A stretch of 34,480 nucleotides of DNA from Desulfobacterales bacterium (GCA_020060085.1 JAGVAW010000325.1:1-34480); one strand, 5' to 3'; positions 7,101 to 16,123 are shown, counted from the first letter of the stretch. Notes: generated by a model not told the origin, from the sequence alone. A program made the numbers and translations.

Positions 7101-8735
7101 ATGGCGCAAGAGCAAAAGAAAAATATCTATTGGGAAGATATTTTTGAGCGCGCAACCTTGGTTGTGAGCGACCTGGATTATGCTGTTGAAAGGCTGGCGC
7201 ATATCCGGGCAGGGGCAGGCGCGGCGGAGCCGATTTTCCGGGCGCTTTGCGCGCGCGCCAGGCTGAACCAGGCCCTTGCCCTGATGGCAAACTCCCTGCC
7301 TGATGACTACAAGACTTATTTTATAAAGCTTAAAACCTGTTTTGAGAAAAACAGCGAAAAACTTTTTGGGATAATTGGCCAAAGGCGCGAGGAATATGAG
7401 CGGATTATAAATGAACAGGGTATCAGGCAAACCCGCGCCATGAACAGGCTGTTTGAAAGGCTTTGTTTAATGGCCCAGGATGGCTTTCTTCTGGAGGGCC
7501 TTCAGACGGATGAAATCCTACGCGAGGAGGGGCATCTTTTCCTTGTTCTGTTTCAGGATCTCGCCCTTGCCCGCGAGGAGCTTAAAGCAGCCCTTGCCGG
7601 GCAAATTGACGCCACAGGGTTTTTTGGAGAATTTGACAATTTTGAAAGCGTCTTTGTCCAGAACACAAAATATTTTGCTTGTCTGGAAGACCTCTGGCCT
7701 GCTTTGGCTGACCGGCAATTCAAAAAGCCTGCATCCTGGCTGGCAAGGCCCCCTTCAACCTGCGATGTCTACCGCCCCTGGCCAGATCCGGCAAAACTGG
7801 AATCTTTTGCACGGGCTTTTCGCATGGAGGCAATTGCTGCTGCAAAAGACTGCGAAATGGCCCAGCAGACCATTGCATTGGGCAAGGGCTTTTTAGAGCA
7901 GGACAAAATACCTCAAGCTTATGAGCATCTGGATTCCTGCCGGTTCTGCCGCAAGCTTCTTCTGGATGTGAGCAGGGCCTCATCTTACGATTTGGATGAG
8001 CCGACTCAAGATATAAATATATGGCCCGACCTGGAGCAGGCCCTTGGCATTGGCGGTTTCAGGCACAAAATCTGGCAAAGGGCCAATTCCTTTAAAAGGG
8101 CTTTTGCTCCTGCCCTTGCAACAAGGGTATTGGCAGGCCTTTTGTTGATCATGCTGCTTTTTGCTGGCCTTTGGTTTGGTTTTGGGCGCAAAGTTTTTTT
8201 GGGTGAGATTGTTTCTCCGCCCTCAATGCTGCCGACTTCGGCTTTGGAAGAGCCGGATGCAACAGCCCAGCCGGGCATTGTAAAAGATTTTGAGCCTGGA
8301 GAGAGGACAATAGGGATAAGGCTTTTTGGCCGCAGCGCAAGAAGCGGCGCAGCAGGTGGAGTCATGGGCGGCCTGGCTCCGGCTCCGCTGCCGCCAAGCG
8401 GTTTCCTGCATTCCGGCGACAGCTTTCAGGTGCATTTTGCCGTGGACAAGGCCTCATTTGTTTTTGTATTTTTTTTAGATTCATCGGGCAGCATTTCACC
8501 GCTGTTAAGGGGCAAGGCCAGCGCAGGGGAATATTTTGTTCTTCCGGGCATAAACAACTGGTACACTCTTGATAATGTTGCCGGAACCGAAACCGTTTGG
8601 GTGCTTGCCACCCATAGGCCCATACCCGATTTTTACGAGCGCCTGGAACTTTTAAGGGAAAAGGGCACGGATGCCGTGGGGGAAGTTTTCCCCGACTCAT
8701 ACCGGCAGGTTTTTTCCTTTGAGCACAGGCCGTAA
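7101..8735 (+). CDS. transmembrane ZAS-type anti-sigma-like protein with DUF4384-like domain
   Basis: 544 residues. Residues 1-240 are a helical region without recognised homology. At 251-285 there is a zf-HC2-like anti-sigma zinc-finger pattern: C251, then H276-x3-C280-x2-C283 (EHLDSCRFCRKLL). A single membrane helix covers about 341-362, with Lys/Arg on its N-terminal side, so the zinc finger should be cytoplasmic. After a Pro/Ala/Gly-rich linker, residues about 433-537 (GDSFQVHFAVDKASFVFVFF ... NNWYTLDNVAGTETVWVLA) resemble DUF4384, a domain often found in periplasmic or envelope proteins. I infer that it holds the sigma-like protein and senses something outside the membrane. The ZAS motif is unusually far from the N-terminus. 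Confidence 0.72.
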   Translation: MAQEQKKNIYWEDIFERATLVVSDLDYAVERLAHIRAGAGAAEPIFRALCARARLNQALALMANSLPDDYKTYFIKLKTCFEKNSEKLFGIIGQRREEYERIINEQGIRQTRAMNRLFERLCLMAQDGFLLEGLQTDEILREEGHLFLVLFQDLALAREELKAALAGQIDATGFFGEFDNFESVFVQNTKYFACLEDLWPALADRQFKKPASWLARPPSTCDVYRPWPDPAKLESFARAFRMEAIAAAKDCEMAQQTIALGKGFLEQDKIPQAYEHLDSCRFCRKLLLDVSRASSYDLDEPTQDINIWPDLEQALGIGGFRHKIWQRANSFKRAFAPALATRVLAGLLLIMLLFAGLWFGFGRKVFLGEIVSPPSMLPTSALEEPDATAQPGIVKDFEPGERTIGIRLFGRSARSGAAGGVMGGLAPAPLPPSGFLHSGDSFQVHFAVDKASFVFVFFLDSSGSISPLLRGKASAGEYFVLPGINNWYTLDNVAGTETVWVLATHRPIPDFYERLELLREKGTDAVGEVFPDSYRQVFSFEHRP

Positions 8736-8816
8736 TAAAAAAGGCATTCAGCCGGGTTGAATGAAAATTTTGCCCGGCAAATATTTTTAAGCGCATTCCA
8801 GCAGGGAGAAGCAAAG

Positions 8817-9131
8817 ATGGCGGTTTACGAATACGAGCATATTCACGATGCCTGCAAAATCGGCAAGGTTTTTGAAGTGGTTCAGCCAATGGATGAAAAG
8901 CCCCTTAAAGTCTGCCCCCAATGCAAAGGGCCGGTCAAAAAGCTCATATCCCTTACCCACATCTGCATTCCTGTTTCCAACACAACATACAGGGAAAAGG
9001 GATTCACCAAGCTGGTGCGCCGGGAGGACGGGGTTTACGAAAATGTTACCCGCCGCGATGGAGAGTCCCGCTTCATGGTGCGGGACAACCCTGCCTCGGC
9101 TCCCGACATTTCCAAAATCATCACCGATTGA
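8817..9131 (+). CDS. FmdB-family zinc-ribbon protein
   Basis: 104 residues. It starts MAVYEYEH and has FEVVQPMDEKPLKVCPQCKG, the pattern of the FmdB / CxxC_CxxC_SSSS putative regulatory proteins (family usually starts MPxYEY). Only the second CxxC pair is intact; where the first pair is expected it reads HIHDAC. ATG at 8817 is chosen because GGGAG (8804-8808) lies 8 bases upstream; the frame is open to 8757. The C-terminal part, rich in Arg and Asp, ends DISKIITD. It is the last gene before the terminator at 9167, 81 bases after the ZAS protein. Its role is not known. Confidence 0.82.
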   Translation: MAVYEYEHIHDACKIGKVFEVVQPMDEKPLKVCPQCKGPVKKLISLTHICIPVSNTTYREKGFTKLVRREDGVYENVTRRDGESRFMVRDNPASAPDISKIITD

Positions 9132-9166
9132 GGAAAAAACGGACAGCAGCACAAAATTTTTTCAGC

Positions 9167-9193
9167 AGCCCGGCCTTTTTCCGGGCTTTTTTT
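9167..9193 (+). terminator. rho-independent terminator of the sigma-like operon
   Basis: AGCCCGG pairs with CCGGGCT around a 7-base loop, followed by a run of seven T (9187-9193). It separates the operon from the spermidine operon promoter. Confidence 0.9.
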
Positions 9194-9260
9194 ATGGCCG
9201 GGAAGCAAAGGCATTAACCCGGCTGGCTGCCTTTGCTCAAATTAAAGAAATGCCAGGCTG

Positions 9261-9289
9261 TTGACGCAAAAAGCCTCCTGCTTCATATT
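9261..9289 (+). promoter_or_regulatory. probable sigma70 promoter of the carboxynorspermidine operon
   Basis: TTGACG (9261-9266), a 17-bp spacer and CATATT (9284-9289), 5/6 and 4/6 matches. The leader of about 105 bases has a hairpin AAGGGC-ATG-GCCCTT at 9361-9375 just before the ribosome site AAGGAGGAG. Confidence 0.5.
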
Positions 9290-9402
9290 GGGCCTGGCCC
9301 ATCGCGTTAAATGGGTTCGTGCAATTGAAATAAAGCTTTGCGCCCATGTCTTTATTCAAAAAGGGCATGGCCCTTACCCTCTCAAAAGGAGGAGCATAAA
9401 AA

Positions 9403-10596
9403 ATGAACAACCTGCTTATCATCGGTGCAGGCGGAGTCGGCAATGTGGTGGTGAAAAAATGCGCCCGCGCGCGGGATATTTTTTCCAAAATAACTTTGGC
9501 AAGCCGCACCCTTTCCAAGTGCGAAAAAATAGCCTCGGAAGCGGATTCCCCTGTGGAAATCGCCCAGGTGGATGCTGATGATTCCGCCCAGGTGGAGAGC
9601 CTCATCCGCAAAACAGGCGCAGACCTTGTTATAAATGTGGCCCTGCCGTATCAGGATCTTTCCATAATGGACGGCTGCCTTGCAGCGGGCGCACATTACC
9701 TGGACACAGCCAATTACGAGCCGCCAGATGAAGCGCGCTTCTGTTACAAGTGGCAATGGGATTACTTTGACCGCTTTAAGGATGCAGGGCTGATGGCTCT
9801 GTTGGGCTGCGGGTTTGATCCGGGTGTTACCAACATATTCTGCGCCTGGGCGTTAAAGCACCATTTTGACGAGATTCATTACATAGACATTGTGGACTGC
9901 AATGCAGGCGACCACGGGCACCCCTTTGCCACAAACTTCAACCCGGAAATAAACATCCGCGAGGTCTCTGCAAAGGGCCGCTATTACGAGGACGGGAAGT
10001 GGAAGGAAACAGATCCGTTGGCCGTTCACCGCACCTTTGACTTTCCGGAGGTCGGCCCCAAAGAGATGTATCTGATGTACCACGAGGAAATGGAATCTTT
10101 AGCCAGACACATACCCGGCATAAAAAGAATGCGCTTCTGGATGACATTTTCCGAGAATTATCTTACCCATCTGCGGGTTCTGGAAAATGTGGGGATGACG
10201 CGCATTGATCCGGTTTTGTTTGAAGGCCGCCAAATCATTCCCCTGCAATTTTTAAAGGCCCTTCTGCCCGAACCATCTTCCCTTGCTGCGGGCTACAAAG
10301 GCAAAACCTGCATAGGCTGCATCATTGAAGGGGTGAAGGACAACAAGCGCAAAAATGTGTTCATCTACAATGTGTGCGACCACCAGGATGCATTTGCCGA
10401 TACCGGAGGCCAGGCCATAAGCTACACAACAGGCGTGCCCACAATGATAGGAGCCAAGCTCATGGCCACCGGCGTATGGCAGGGCAAGGGCGTTTTCAAT
10501 GTGGAGCAGTTGAATCCTGATCCTTTCATGGAGAACCTCAATGAACTGGGCCTGCCCTGGCAGGTGGTTTTCCCGGACACTCATCTTGTGGACTAG
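9403..10596 (+). CDS. carboxynorspermidine synthase (dehydrogenase)
   Basis: 397 residues of the saccharopine dehydrogenase-like family. The Rossmann motif IIGAGGVGNVVVKKC is at residues 6-20. The segments NVALPYQDLSIMDGCLAAGA, HYLDTANYEPPDEARF and GCGFDPGVTNIFCAWA are typical of the carboxynorspermidine branch. It reductively condenses aspartate semialdehyde with a diamine: putrescine gives carboxyspermidine and diaminopropane gives carboxynorspermidine, using NADPH. A perfect AAGGAGGAG precedes ATG 9403. The next gene, 8 bases downstream, is the matching decarboxylase, which makes the assignment firm. This is the route to spermidine that does not need decarboxylated S-adenosylmethionine. 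Confidence 0.93.
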   Translation: MNNLLIIGAGGVGNVVVKKCARARDIFSKITLASRTLSKCEKIASEADSPVEIAQVDADDSAQVESLIRKTGADLVINVALPYQDLSIMDGCLAAGAHYLDTANYEPPDEARFCYKWQWDYFDRFKDAGLMALLGCGFDPGVTNIFCAWALKHHFDEIHYIDIVDCNAGDHGHPFATNFNPEINIREVSAKGRYYEDGKWKETDPLAVHRTFDFPEVGPKEMYLMYHEEMESLARHIPGIKRMRFWMTFSENYLTHLRVLENVGMTRIDPVLFEGRQIIPLQFLKALLPEPSSLAAGYKGKTCIGCIIEGVKDNKRKNVFIYNVCDHQDAFADTGGQAISYTTGVPTMIGAKLMATGVWQGKGVFNVEQLNPDPFMENLNELGLPWQVVFPDTHLVD

Positions 10597-10604
10597 CAAA
10601 AGCC

Positions 10605-11747
10605 ATGTTCTTTGATCTGGACCCATATTCTGTGCCAAGCCCCTGCTATGTGGTGGATGTGGCCTCCCTGCGCGCCAACCTGGCTGTGCTGGATTTGGTG
10701 CAGAGGAAAACGGGCGCAAAAATCCTTCTGGCCCTAAAGGGCTTTGCCATGCACTGCCTGGCTGGCGAGATAATGCGCGTTCTGCATGGCACTGCTGCAA
10801 GCTCGCTTGATGAGGCAAGGCTTGGCCGGGAGGAGTTTGGCGGCGAGGTGCACATAACGGCCCCGGCTTTTAGAGATGATGAGTTTGAGCAGATTATGGA
10901 TTTGGCAGATCACATTGTCTTTAACAGCTTTTCCCAGTGGCAGCACTTTTCTATCCGGGTGGCTGCAAGCAAAAAGCCGCTACGCTGCGCAATTCGGGTG
11001 AACCCGGAGCACAGGGAGGTGGAGACAGCAATCTACGACCCCTGCGGCCCTGGCTCCCGCCTTGGGGTTTTGCAGAAAAATTTTCGGGAAGACCTTCTTG
11101 ATGGCATTTCCGGCCTTCATTTTCATACCCTGTGCGAGAAAAACGCGGATGCCCTTGCCAGGACGCTGCCTGTTTTCGAGCAGAAATTCGGCCCCTGGCT
11201 CAAGCAGATGAGCTGGGTAAATTTTGGCGGAGGGCACCACATCACAAGATCGGATTATGATGTGAACCTGCTTTGCAGGCTTGTGGGCGATTTTATTAGC
11301 CGCAGAAAGGTGGAGGTTTACCTGGAGCCGGGCGAGGCCATTGCGCTTAACACCGGCGTTTTTGTGGCAAGTGTGCTGGATATAACCGCCAACGATATGC
11401 CAATCGCCATTCTGGATACCTCTGCTGCGGCCCACATGCCAGATGTGCTTGAAATGCCCTACCGCCCCCAAATTGCCGGGGCAGATATGCCCGGAGCAAA
11501 ACCTTACACCTTCCGCCTTGCGGGCATGACCTGTCTTGCAGGCGATGTGATAGGCGAGTATTCCTTTGACAGGCCCTTAAATGTGGGCGACAGGCTGGTT
11601 TTCGGCGACATGGCCCATTACACAATGGTAAAGAACAACACATTTAACGGCATCCGTCTGCCGGATATTGCAGTGCGCGATGAGGATGGCCGGGTAAGGG
11701 TTGTTCGCAGTTTTAGCTACCAGGATTTCAAGTGCCGCCTGTGTTGA
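10605..11747 (+). CDS. nspC: carboxynorspermidine / carboxyspermidine decarboxylase
   Basis: 380 residues, PLP-dependent, alanine racemase-fold (group IV) decarboxylase. The PLP lysine is in LLALKGFAM (about K45). Further family motifs are GLHFHTLCEKNAD, WVNFGGGHHITRSDYD, EPGEA and GDVIGEYSFDRPLNVGDRL. It decarboxylates carboxyspermidine to spermidine, or carboxynorspermidine to norspermidine. It follows the synthase by 8 bases with no clear ribosome site, so it is probably translationally coupled. Length and motifs match NspC well. Confidence 0.95.
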   Translation: MFFDLDPYSVPSPCYVVDVASLRANLAVLDLVQRKTGAKILLALKGFAMHCLAGEIMRVLHGTAASSLDEARLGREEFGGEVHITAPAFRDDEFEQIMDLADHIVFNSFSQWQHFSIRVAASKKPLRCAIRVNPEHREVETAIYDPCGPGSRLGVLQKNFREDLLDGISGLHFHTLCEKNADALARTLPVFEQKFGPWLKQMSWVNFGGGHHITRSDYDVNLLCRLVGDFISRRKVEVYLEPGEAIALNTGVFVASVLDITANDMPIAILDTSAAAHMPDVLEMPYRPQIAGADMPGAKPYTFRLAGMTCLAGDVIGEYSFDRPLNVGDRLVFGDMAHYTMVKNNTFNGIRLPDIAVRDEDGRVRVVRSFSYQDFKCRLC

Positions 11748-11829
11748 CGGCGCTTTATTTGCTTTTGCTGCAAACAGGCGACAGAAATTGCCTGCAACTT
11801 AACAGGCCTGCATGGGGGGCATAACTGCA

Positions 11830-12363
11830 ATGAAAAAAAATCGTCTTGAAAGATTTTATTTCAAACTTGCCCAGGGCCGCATTGTGGCGATTTTCGGCTT
11901 TTTGTACGCCATGTCCCAGATTACGATGTTTAAAATACTCTCCCGCCTGGGAAGCGACCCCTTGATGCTACAGATAACCTTTTCAAAGGAGCGCTTCCTT
12001 GAAATAATCGGCGGATGGGGCCGCTGGGGGGTTGGGATTTACAAGAGCCATTACTGGTTCGACTTTGTTCATCCCATCTGGTATTCAATTTTTCTGGCTT
12101 CCTTCATTGCCTGGCTTTCTGCCAAAAAAGGAATAAGTCCTTCAAAGGGCCTGCTTTTGCTTTTTTGCCTGCCCTTTGCAGCGGGGTTGTGCGATCTTGT
12201 GGAAAACATCTTTCATGTGCTCATGCTAAACAGCGTGATACGCATAACAACTTTTTCCGTGGCCGCATCCGCTGCCTTTGCAAACACCAAGTGGCTTCTT
12301 GCAGGTATAAGCATTGCGGCAATAATTGTGCTGGGAATAAAAAAGGCAAAGACAAAATCTTGA
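11830..12363 (+). CDS. small integral membrane protein, function unknown
   Basis: 177 residues from ATG 11830 (MKKNRLERFYFKLAQG), preferred because GGGGGG at 11814-11819 lies about 10 bases upstream; an in-frame ATG at 11812 overlaps that site. About four membrane helices: near 18-38, 82-98, 105-125 and 150-170, with short polar ends and a Lys-rich C-terminus. Motifs such as GIYKSHYWFDFVHPIWYS and AGLCDLVENIFH stand out, but I recognise no family. It lies 82 bases after nspC and 90 bases before the amidohydrolase on the same strand, so it could be in one operon with either. Confidence 0.78.
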   Translation: MKKNRLERFYFKLAQGRIVAIFGFLYAMSQITMFKILSRLGSDPLMLQITFSKERFLEIIGGWGRWGVGIYKSHYWFDFVHPIWYSIFLASFIAWLSAKKGISPSKGLLLLFCLPFAAGLCDLVENIFHVLMLNSVIRITTFSVAASAAFANTKWLLAGISIAAIIVLGIKKAKTKS

Positions 12364-12453
12364 ACAAAAATTTTTCAGGAGAAGATTTTTTAATTCCCTT
12401 TTTAAAACCAAAACAGCTTTTTGCAGGCTTTTATAGTCAGGGAAGGCAAATTC

Positions 12454-14193
12454 ATGCGCTTTGATATCATATTTGAAAATCCGCAGATTTTTGACGGCAC
12501 GGGCCGCGCGTCTTTTAGAAACGATGTGGCAGTTAAGAACGGCAAAATCGCTGCTGTGGAAAAGTTAAATGGCGCAAAGGCCAAAACCCGCATTGATGCA
12601 TCAAAGCTTGCCTTGTGCCCTGGTTTTGTTGATGTGCATACCCATGCGGAAATGGCCCTTCATCAGCCCCAGTACGAAAAAATTGTGGAGCCGCTGGTGC
12701 GCCAGGGCATAACAACCTTTGTGGGGGGCAACTGCGGCGCAGGTTTGGGGCCTATTTCCCCTGAAAATGCCCATCATCAGTACGATTTTTACGATATTTT
12801 TCTTGGCTCGGATCAAAGGCCCTTCATCGCCTGGCAGGGCTTTGGCGAAATGCTTGATGTACTGGAAACCAAGGGCATGGTCCAGAACTGCGCCATGCTT
12901 GCGCCTCACGGGGTTATCCGTGCCCATGCAATGGGCGATTCCACAGAGCTTGCCAGGCCGGAGCACATCGCCAAAATGAAATCCGTGCTTGCCCAATGCC
13001 TTGAGGAAGGGGCAGTGGGCATGAGCACGGGGCTGATGTACTTTCCGGGCCTTTGCTCGGATGACCGCGAGCTTTTGGAGCTTGGCCGCGTTCTGCACGA
13101 CTACAATGGAGTGTTCACATCGCACTTGAGGAGCTACAATTCCGATACTATAGGCCGGGCCATTGATGAGGTTGTTGAAATAGGCAAAACCGCGCAGATT
13201 CCCATACAGATAAGCCACCTTTTCTGGGTGCCAAACCTGACGCCACCCTGGAATCTTGTCACCAAGGCCCTGATGAAGGGGGTAAGCTTTGCCTGGAACA
13301 AAAAAAACTTCCCCTTTCCTGTTGAGGCGGCCACAAAGCCATATCTAAAGCAGATTGAAAAGCTCAATTCCCAGGGCATTCCCGTGGGTATTGATTCCAT
13401 GCCCACGAGTGCGGGCTTTACCCACCTTTTTGCCTTTTTTCCGCCCTGGAGCCTCAAGGGCGGGCGCAAGGCCATATTGAAGCTCATTGCAGACCCGGCA
13501 AGCCGCAGGGAGGTGAGAAGGTCCATTGAAACAGGCGAGCCGATATGGCCCCATCGTGGAGAAAACCAGTGGTCCATGAACCTATTTAAGGTGATGGGAT
13601 GGGACTGCGCCTTTATAATGAGCGTGGCCTCCGAAAAAAACCAGCACCTTTTGGGCAAAAGCTTTGTGGAAATAGGCAAAATGGAGGGCAAGCACCCATT
13701 TGATGCAGCCTGTGACATAGCCCTTGAGGAGCAGGGCAGGGTGCTGATTTTTGAAACTCCAACTTTTCCGGGTGACGAGTTTGTTGAGCTGTCATTGAAG
13801 GGAACCCTGCTCGATAAAAATGTGAGCGTGGCCACAGACACCATCCCCATTGTTTTCGGGCGGCCGTCTCACCTTACATACGACTGCTTTCCGCGCTTTG
13901 TGGGAGGATATGCAAGGGACAAGGGCTATCTGCCGGTTGCAGAGGCCATAAGAAAATGCACTTCCCTGCCTGCCCGCCAGCTTCAGATAAAAAACCGGGG
14001 GACAATTGAAACAGGAGCATTTGCAGATCTGGTTCTCTTTGATGCGGAAAAAATAGGCTCCAACAGCACGGCCACAAACCCCGCGCATTTTGCAGCAGGC
14101 ATAGAATCGGTTTTTGTAAACGGCGTGGCAGTTGTGGACAGCAAGGGCTATCACCCGGAAAGATATCCCGGCAGGATGTTAAGGAGGCAATGA
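12454..14193 (+). CDS. N-acyl-D-amino-acid deacylase-type amidohydrolase
   Basis: 579 residues. Metal site HxH in VDVHTHAEMA (His62 and His64), the Cys ligand in GGNCGAGLGP (Cys94), and the C-terminal GTIETGAFADLVLFDAE are features of the D-aminoacylase branch of the amidohydrolase superfamily. These hydrolyse N-acyl groups from D-amino acids or related amides; the substrate cannot be told here. A region at about 275-390 with several Trp and Lys residues is longer than in typical D-aminoacylases. ATG 12454 has GGAAGG at 12441-12446; the TTG at 12421 lacks a site. It ends 4 bases from the convergent asparagine synthetase stop. A link with polyamine metabolism is suggested only by position. Confidence 0.85.
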   Translation: MRFDIIFENPQIFDGTGRASFRNDVAVKNGKIAAVEKLNGAKAKTRIDASKLALCPGFVDVHTHAEMALHQPQYEKIVEPLVRQGITTFVGGNCGAGLGPISPENAHHQYDFYDIFLGSDQRPFIAWQGFGEMLDVLETKGMVQNCAMLAPHGVIRAHAMGDSTELARPEHIAKMKSVLAQCLEEGAVGMSTGLMYFPGLCSDDRELLELGRVLHDYNGVFTSHLRSYNSDTIGRAIDEVVEIGKTAQIPIQISHLFWVPNLTPPWNLVTKALMKGVSFAWNKKNFPFPVEAATKPYLKQIEKLNSQGIPVGIDSMPTSAGFTHLFAFFPPWSLKGGRKAILKLIADPASRREVRRSIETGEPIWPHRGENQWSMNLFKVMGWDCAFIMSVASEKNQHLLGKSFVEIGKMEGKHPFDAACDIALEEQGRVLIFETPTFPGDEFVELSLKGTLLDKNVSVATDTIPIVFGRPSHLTYDCFPRFVGGYARDKGYLPVAEAIRKCTSLPARQLQIKNRGTIETGAFADLVLFDAEKIGSNSTATNPAHFAAGIESVFVNGVAVVDSKGYHPERYPGRMLRRQ

Positions 14194-14197
14194 GGCT

Positions 14198-16123
14198 CTA
14201 TTGGGCATCCCTCCACATTTCCCAGGTGATCAGCGCCCACAGCCTGTGGGAGTGGTCGTGGATGCTGTTAAGGTGCTCGTTGACAACCCTGCTTACCATT
14301 TCCGGGTTGAAGATGCCTTCATCGTGCAGGCGCTTTTCTGCCAAAAGGTCTGTCATCAAAGGCTTTAGCTCGCCCTTTAGCCAGGCTGCCAAAGGAACTG
14401 CAAAACCGGCCTTGGGCCTGTCAACCAGGTTCTGGGGAACGAAGCGGTACAAAAGCTTTCTGGGCAGGTACTTGCCCCTGCCATCCCTGTAAAGGAGATT
14501 TTCCGGCAGGGTGGCGGCAAAGGCTGCTATGCGGTGGTCGCACAGGGGCAGGCGCACCTCAAGGCCGCAAGCCATGGAAGTGCGGTCCGTCTTGGTGAAC
14601 ATGGCATCAGGCAAATAGGTTTTCTGGTCCACCTGCATCAGCCTTCGCAAAATCGGCAGGCCCCTTGTGGCCTCAAATTCCTTTTCAAAGTTGGATTCAG
14701 GAACGGTTCTGCCCATCAGCTTTTCCACAGCCTCCTTTGTCCACAGGCTCACGGTGGGCCGGTAGATTTCTCGCAGGCGGTTTTCCGGCATCACGGCAAG
14801 AACCCGCGCCCATTTTTCGGGAAAGTCTCTCACTTTAAATCGCTGGGGCAGTCTGGCGGCAATGGGGTTGTAGGCAGTCTGGGGCCAGGCAGGCGGAATT
14901 ACTCCCAGAAGGGCCGCAGCAGGCCGCCTGACCCAGGCTGGTAGGGCAAAGAGATTTTTTGCAAGGCTTGCGGCCATCCAGTAGCGGACATATCCTGCAA
15001 AAAACTCGTCTCCGCCATCTCCTGAAAGGGCGACTGTAACCTTCTGCCTGGCCAGGGAGCAGACCATGTGTGTTGGAATTGCCGAAGGGTCTGCAAAAGG
15101 CTCGTCAAACATTATCGGCAGCCGCTCCACAAGGGCAAGGGCATCTTTTGGAGAGGCGTAGAGCTGTGTGTGATCCGTATCCAGATACTTTGCCACAGCC
15201 CTTGCATAGGGGGCCTCGTCCAAATCTGCCTGGGAAAAGCCTATGGTGAATGTGTTGACCCGGCAGCCGGCTTCCCGGCGCATGGCCGCCACCACAAGGG
15301 TGGAATCAACTCCGCCGGAAAGAAGCGCGCCGATCGGGACATCCGAAACAAGGCGATCGCGAACGGCAGTGCGGAGGAGAGTGTCAAGAGTGTTAAGCGC
15401 CTCCTGCTCGGAGGGCGGTCTGGAATCCTGGGGCGAAATTTCCGGAAAATCCCACCAGCGTTGGATTTCTGTGCCTTTGCCGTCAAAAACCGCATAGCAC
15501 CCGGGCGGCAATTTTTTTACATTTTTAAAAATGCTGCGCGGGCCTGGAACATACTGAAAATGCAGGAAAAGGGCCAGGGCATCCATATCCGCGGGGCCGC
15601 AGATGCTCCCCAGGGCTTTTATGGCCTTCAGCTCGGAGGCAAAGGCAATAAAGCTGTCCCCGTCTGCATAATAAAGGGGCTTCACCCCCATGCGATCCCT
15701 TGCAAGAAAAAGCTTTTTTTCCTGCTCATCCCAAATGGCAAAGGCAAACATTCCAAAAAGGCGGTTAAGGCAGCCCTCCATGCCCCATTGCCGGTAAGCT
15801 GCAAGCACCACCTCGGTATCGGTGCCTGTTGTAAAGCCAATGCCCAGTTGTTCAAGCTCATTACGGATGGAGATAAAATTGTAGGCCTCGCCGTTGTAAG
15901 TGATAACAGCCCTGCCGTCCGGCGACTTCATGGGCTGGTGCCCGGCAGGGGAAAGATCCAGTATTGAAAGGCGGCTGTGCCCCAACCCCAGGCTGTTTTG
16001 CGGGTCAAGATGTATGCCGGAATCATCTGGCCCCCGATGGGCAAGGGACAAAACAGCATCAGGAAGTTTTTTGGCAAGGGCGGCAAAATCCTTAAAATTG
16101 CAGAAGCCGACTATTCCGCACAT
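14198..16123 (-). CDS. asnB: asparagine synthetase, glutamine-hydrolysing
   Basis: 641 residues. The class II glutaminase domain begins MCGIVGF, and Cys2 must become the N-terminal residue, which fixes the start at ATG 16123, not GTG 16129. HRGPDD and ITYNGEAYN are the glutamine-binding parts. The synthetase domain has the PP-loop LLSGGVDSTLVVAA and further ALSGDGGDEFFAGY. It forms asparagine from aspartate, ATP and glutamine; members of this length class also occur in exopolysaccharide loci, where the acceptor may differ. AAGGTG lies 4 bases before ATG. It is convergent with the amidohydrolase, with 4 bp between stops and no terminator seen there. Confidence 0.93.
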   Translation of the reverse strand: MCGIVGFCNFKDFAALAKKLPDAVLSLAHRGPDDSGIHLDPQNSLGLGHSRLSILDLSPAGHQPMKSPDGRAVITYNGEAYNFISIRNELEQLGIGFTTGTDTEVVLAAYRQWGMEGCLNRLFGMFAFAIWDEQEKKLFLARDRMGVKPLYYADGDSFIAFASELKAIKALGSICGPADMDALALFLHFQYVPGPRSIFKNVKKLPPGCYAVFDGKGTEIQRWWDFPEISPQDSRPPSEQEALNTLDTLLRTAVRDRLVSDVPIGALLSGGVDSTLVVAAMRREAGCRVNTFTIGFSQADLDEAPYARAVAKYLDTDHTQLYASPKDALALVERLPIMFDEPFADPSAIPTHMVCSLARQKVTVALSGDGGDEFFAGYVRYWMAASLAKNLFALPAWVRRPAAALLGVIPPAWPQTAYNPIAARLPQRFKVRDFPEKWARVLAVMPENRLREIYRPTVSLWTKEAVEKLMGRTVPESNFEKEFEATRGLPILRRLMQVDQKTYLPDAMFTKTDRTSMACGLEVRLPLCDHRIAAFAATLPENLLYRDGRGKYLPRKLLYRFVPQNLVDRPKAGFAVPLAAWLKGELKPLMTDLLAEKRLHDEGIFNPEMVSRVVNEHLNSIHDHSHRLWALITWEMWRDAQ

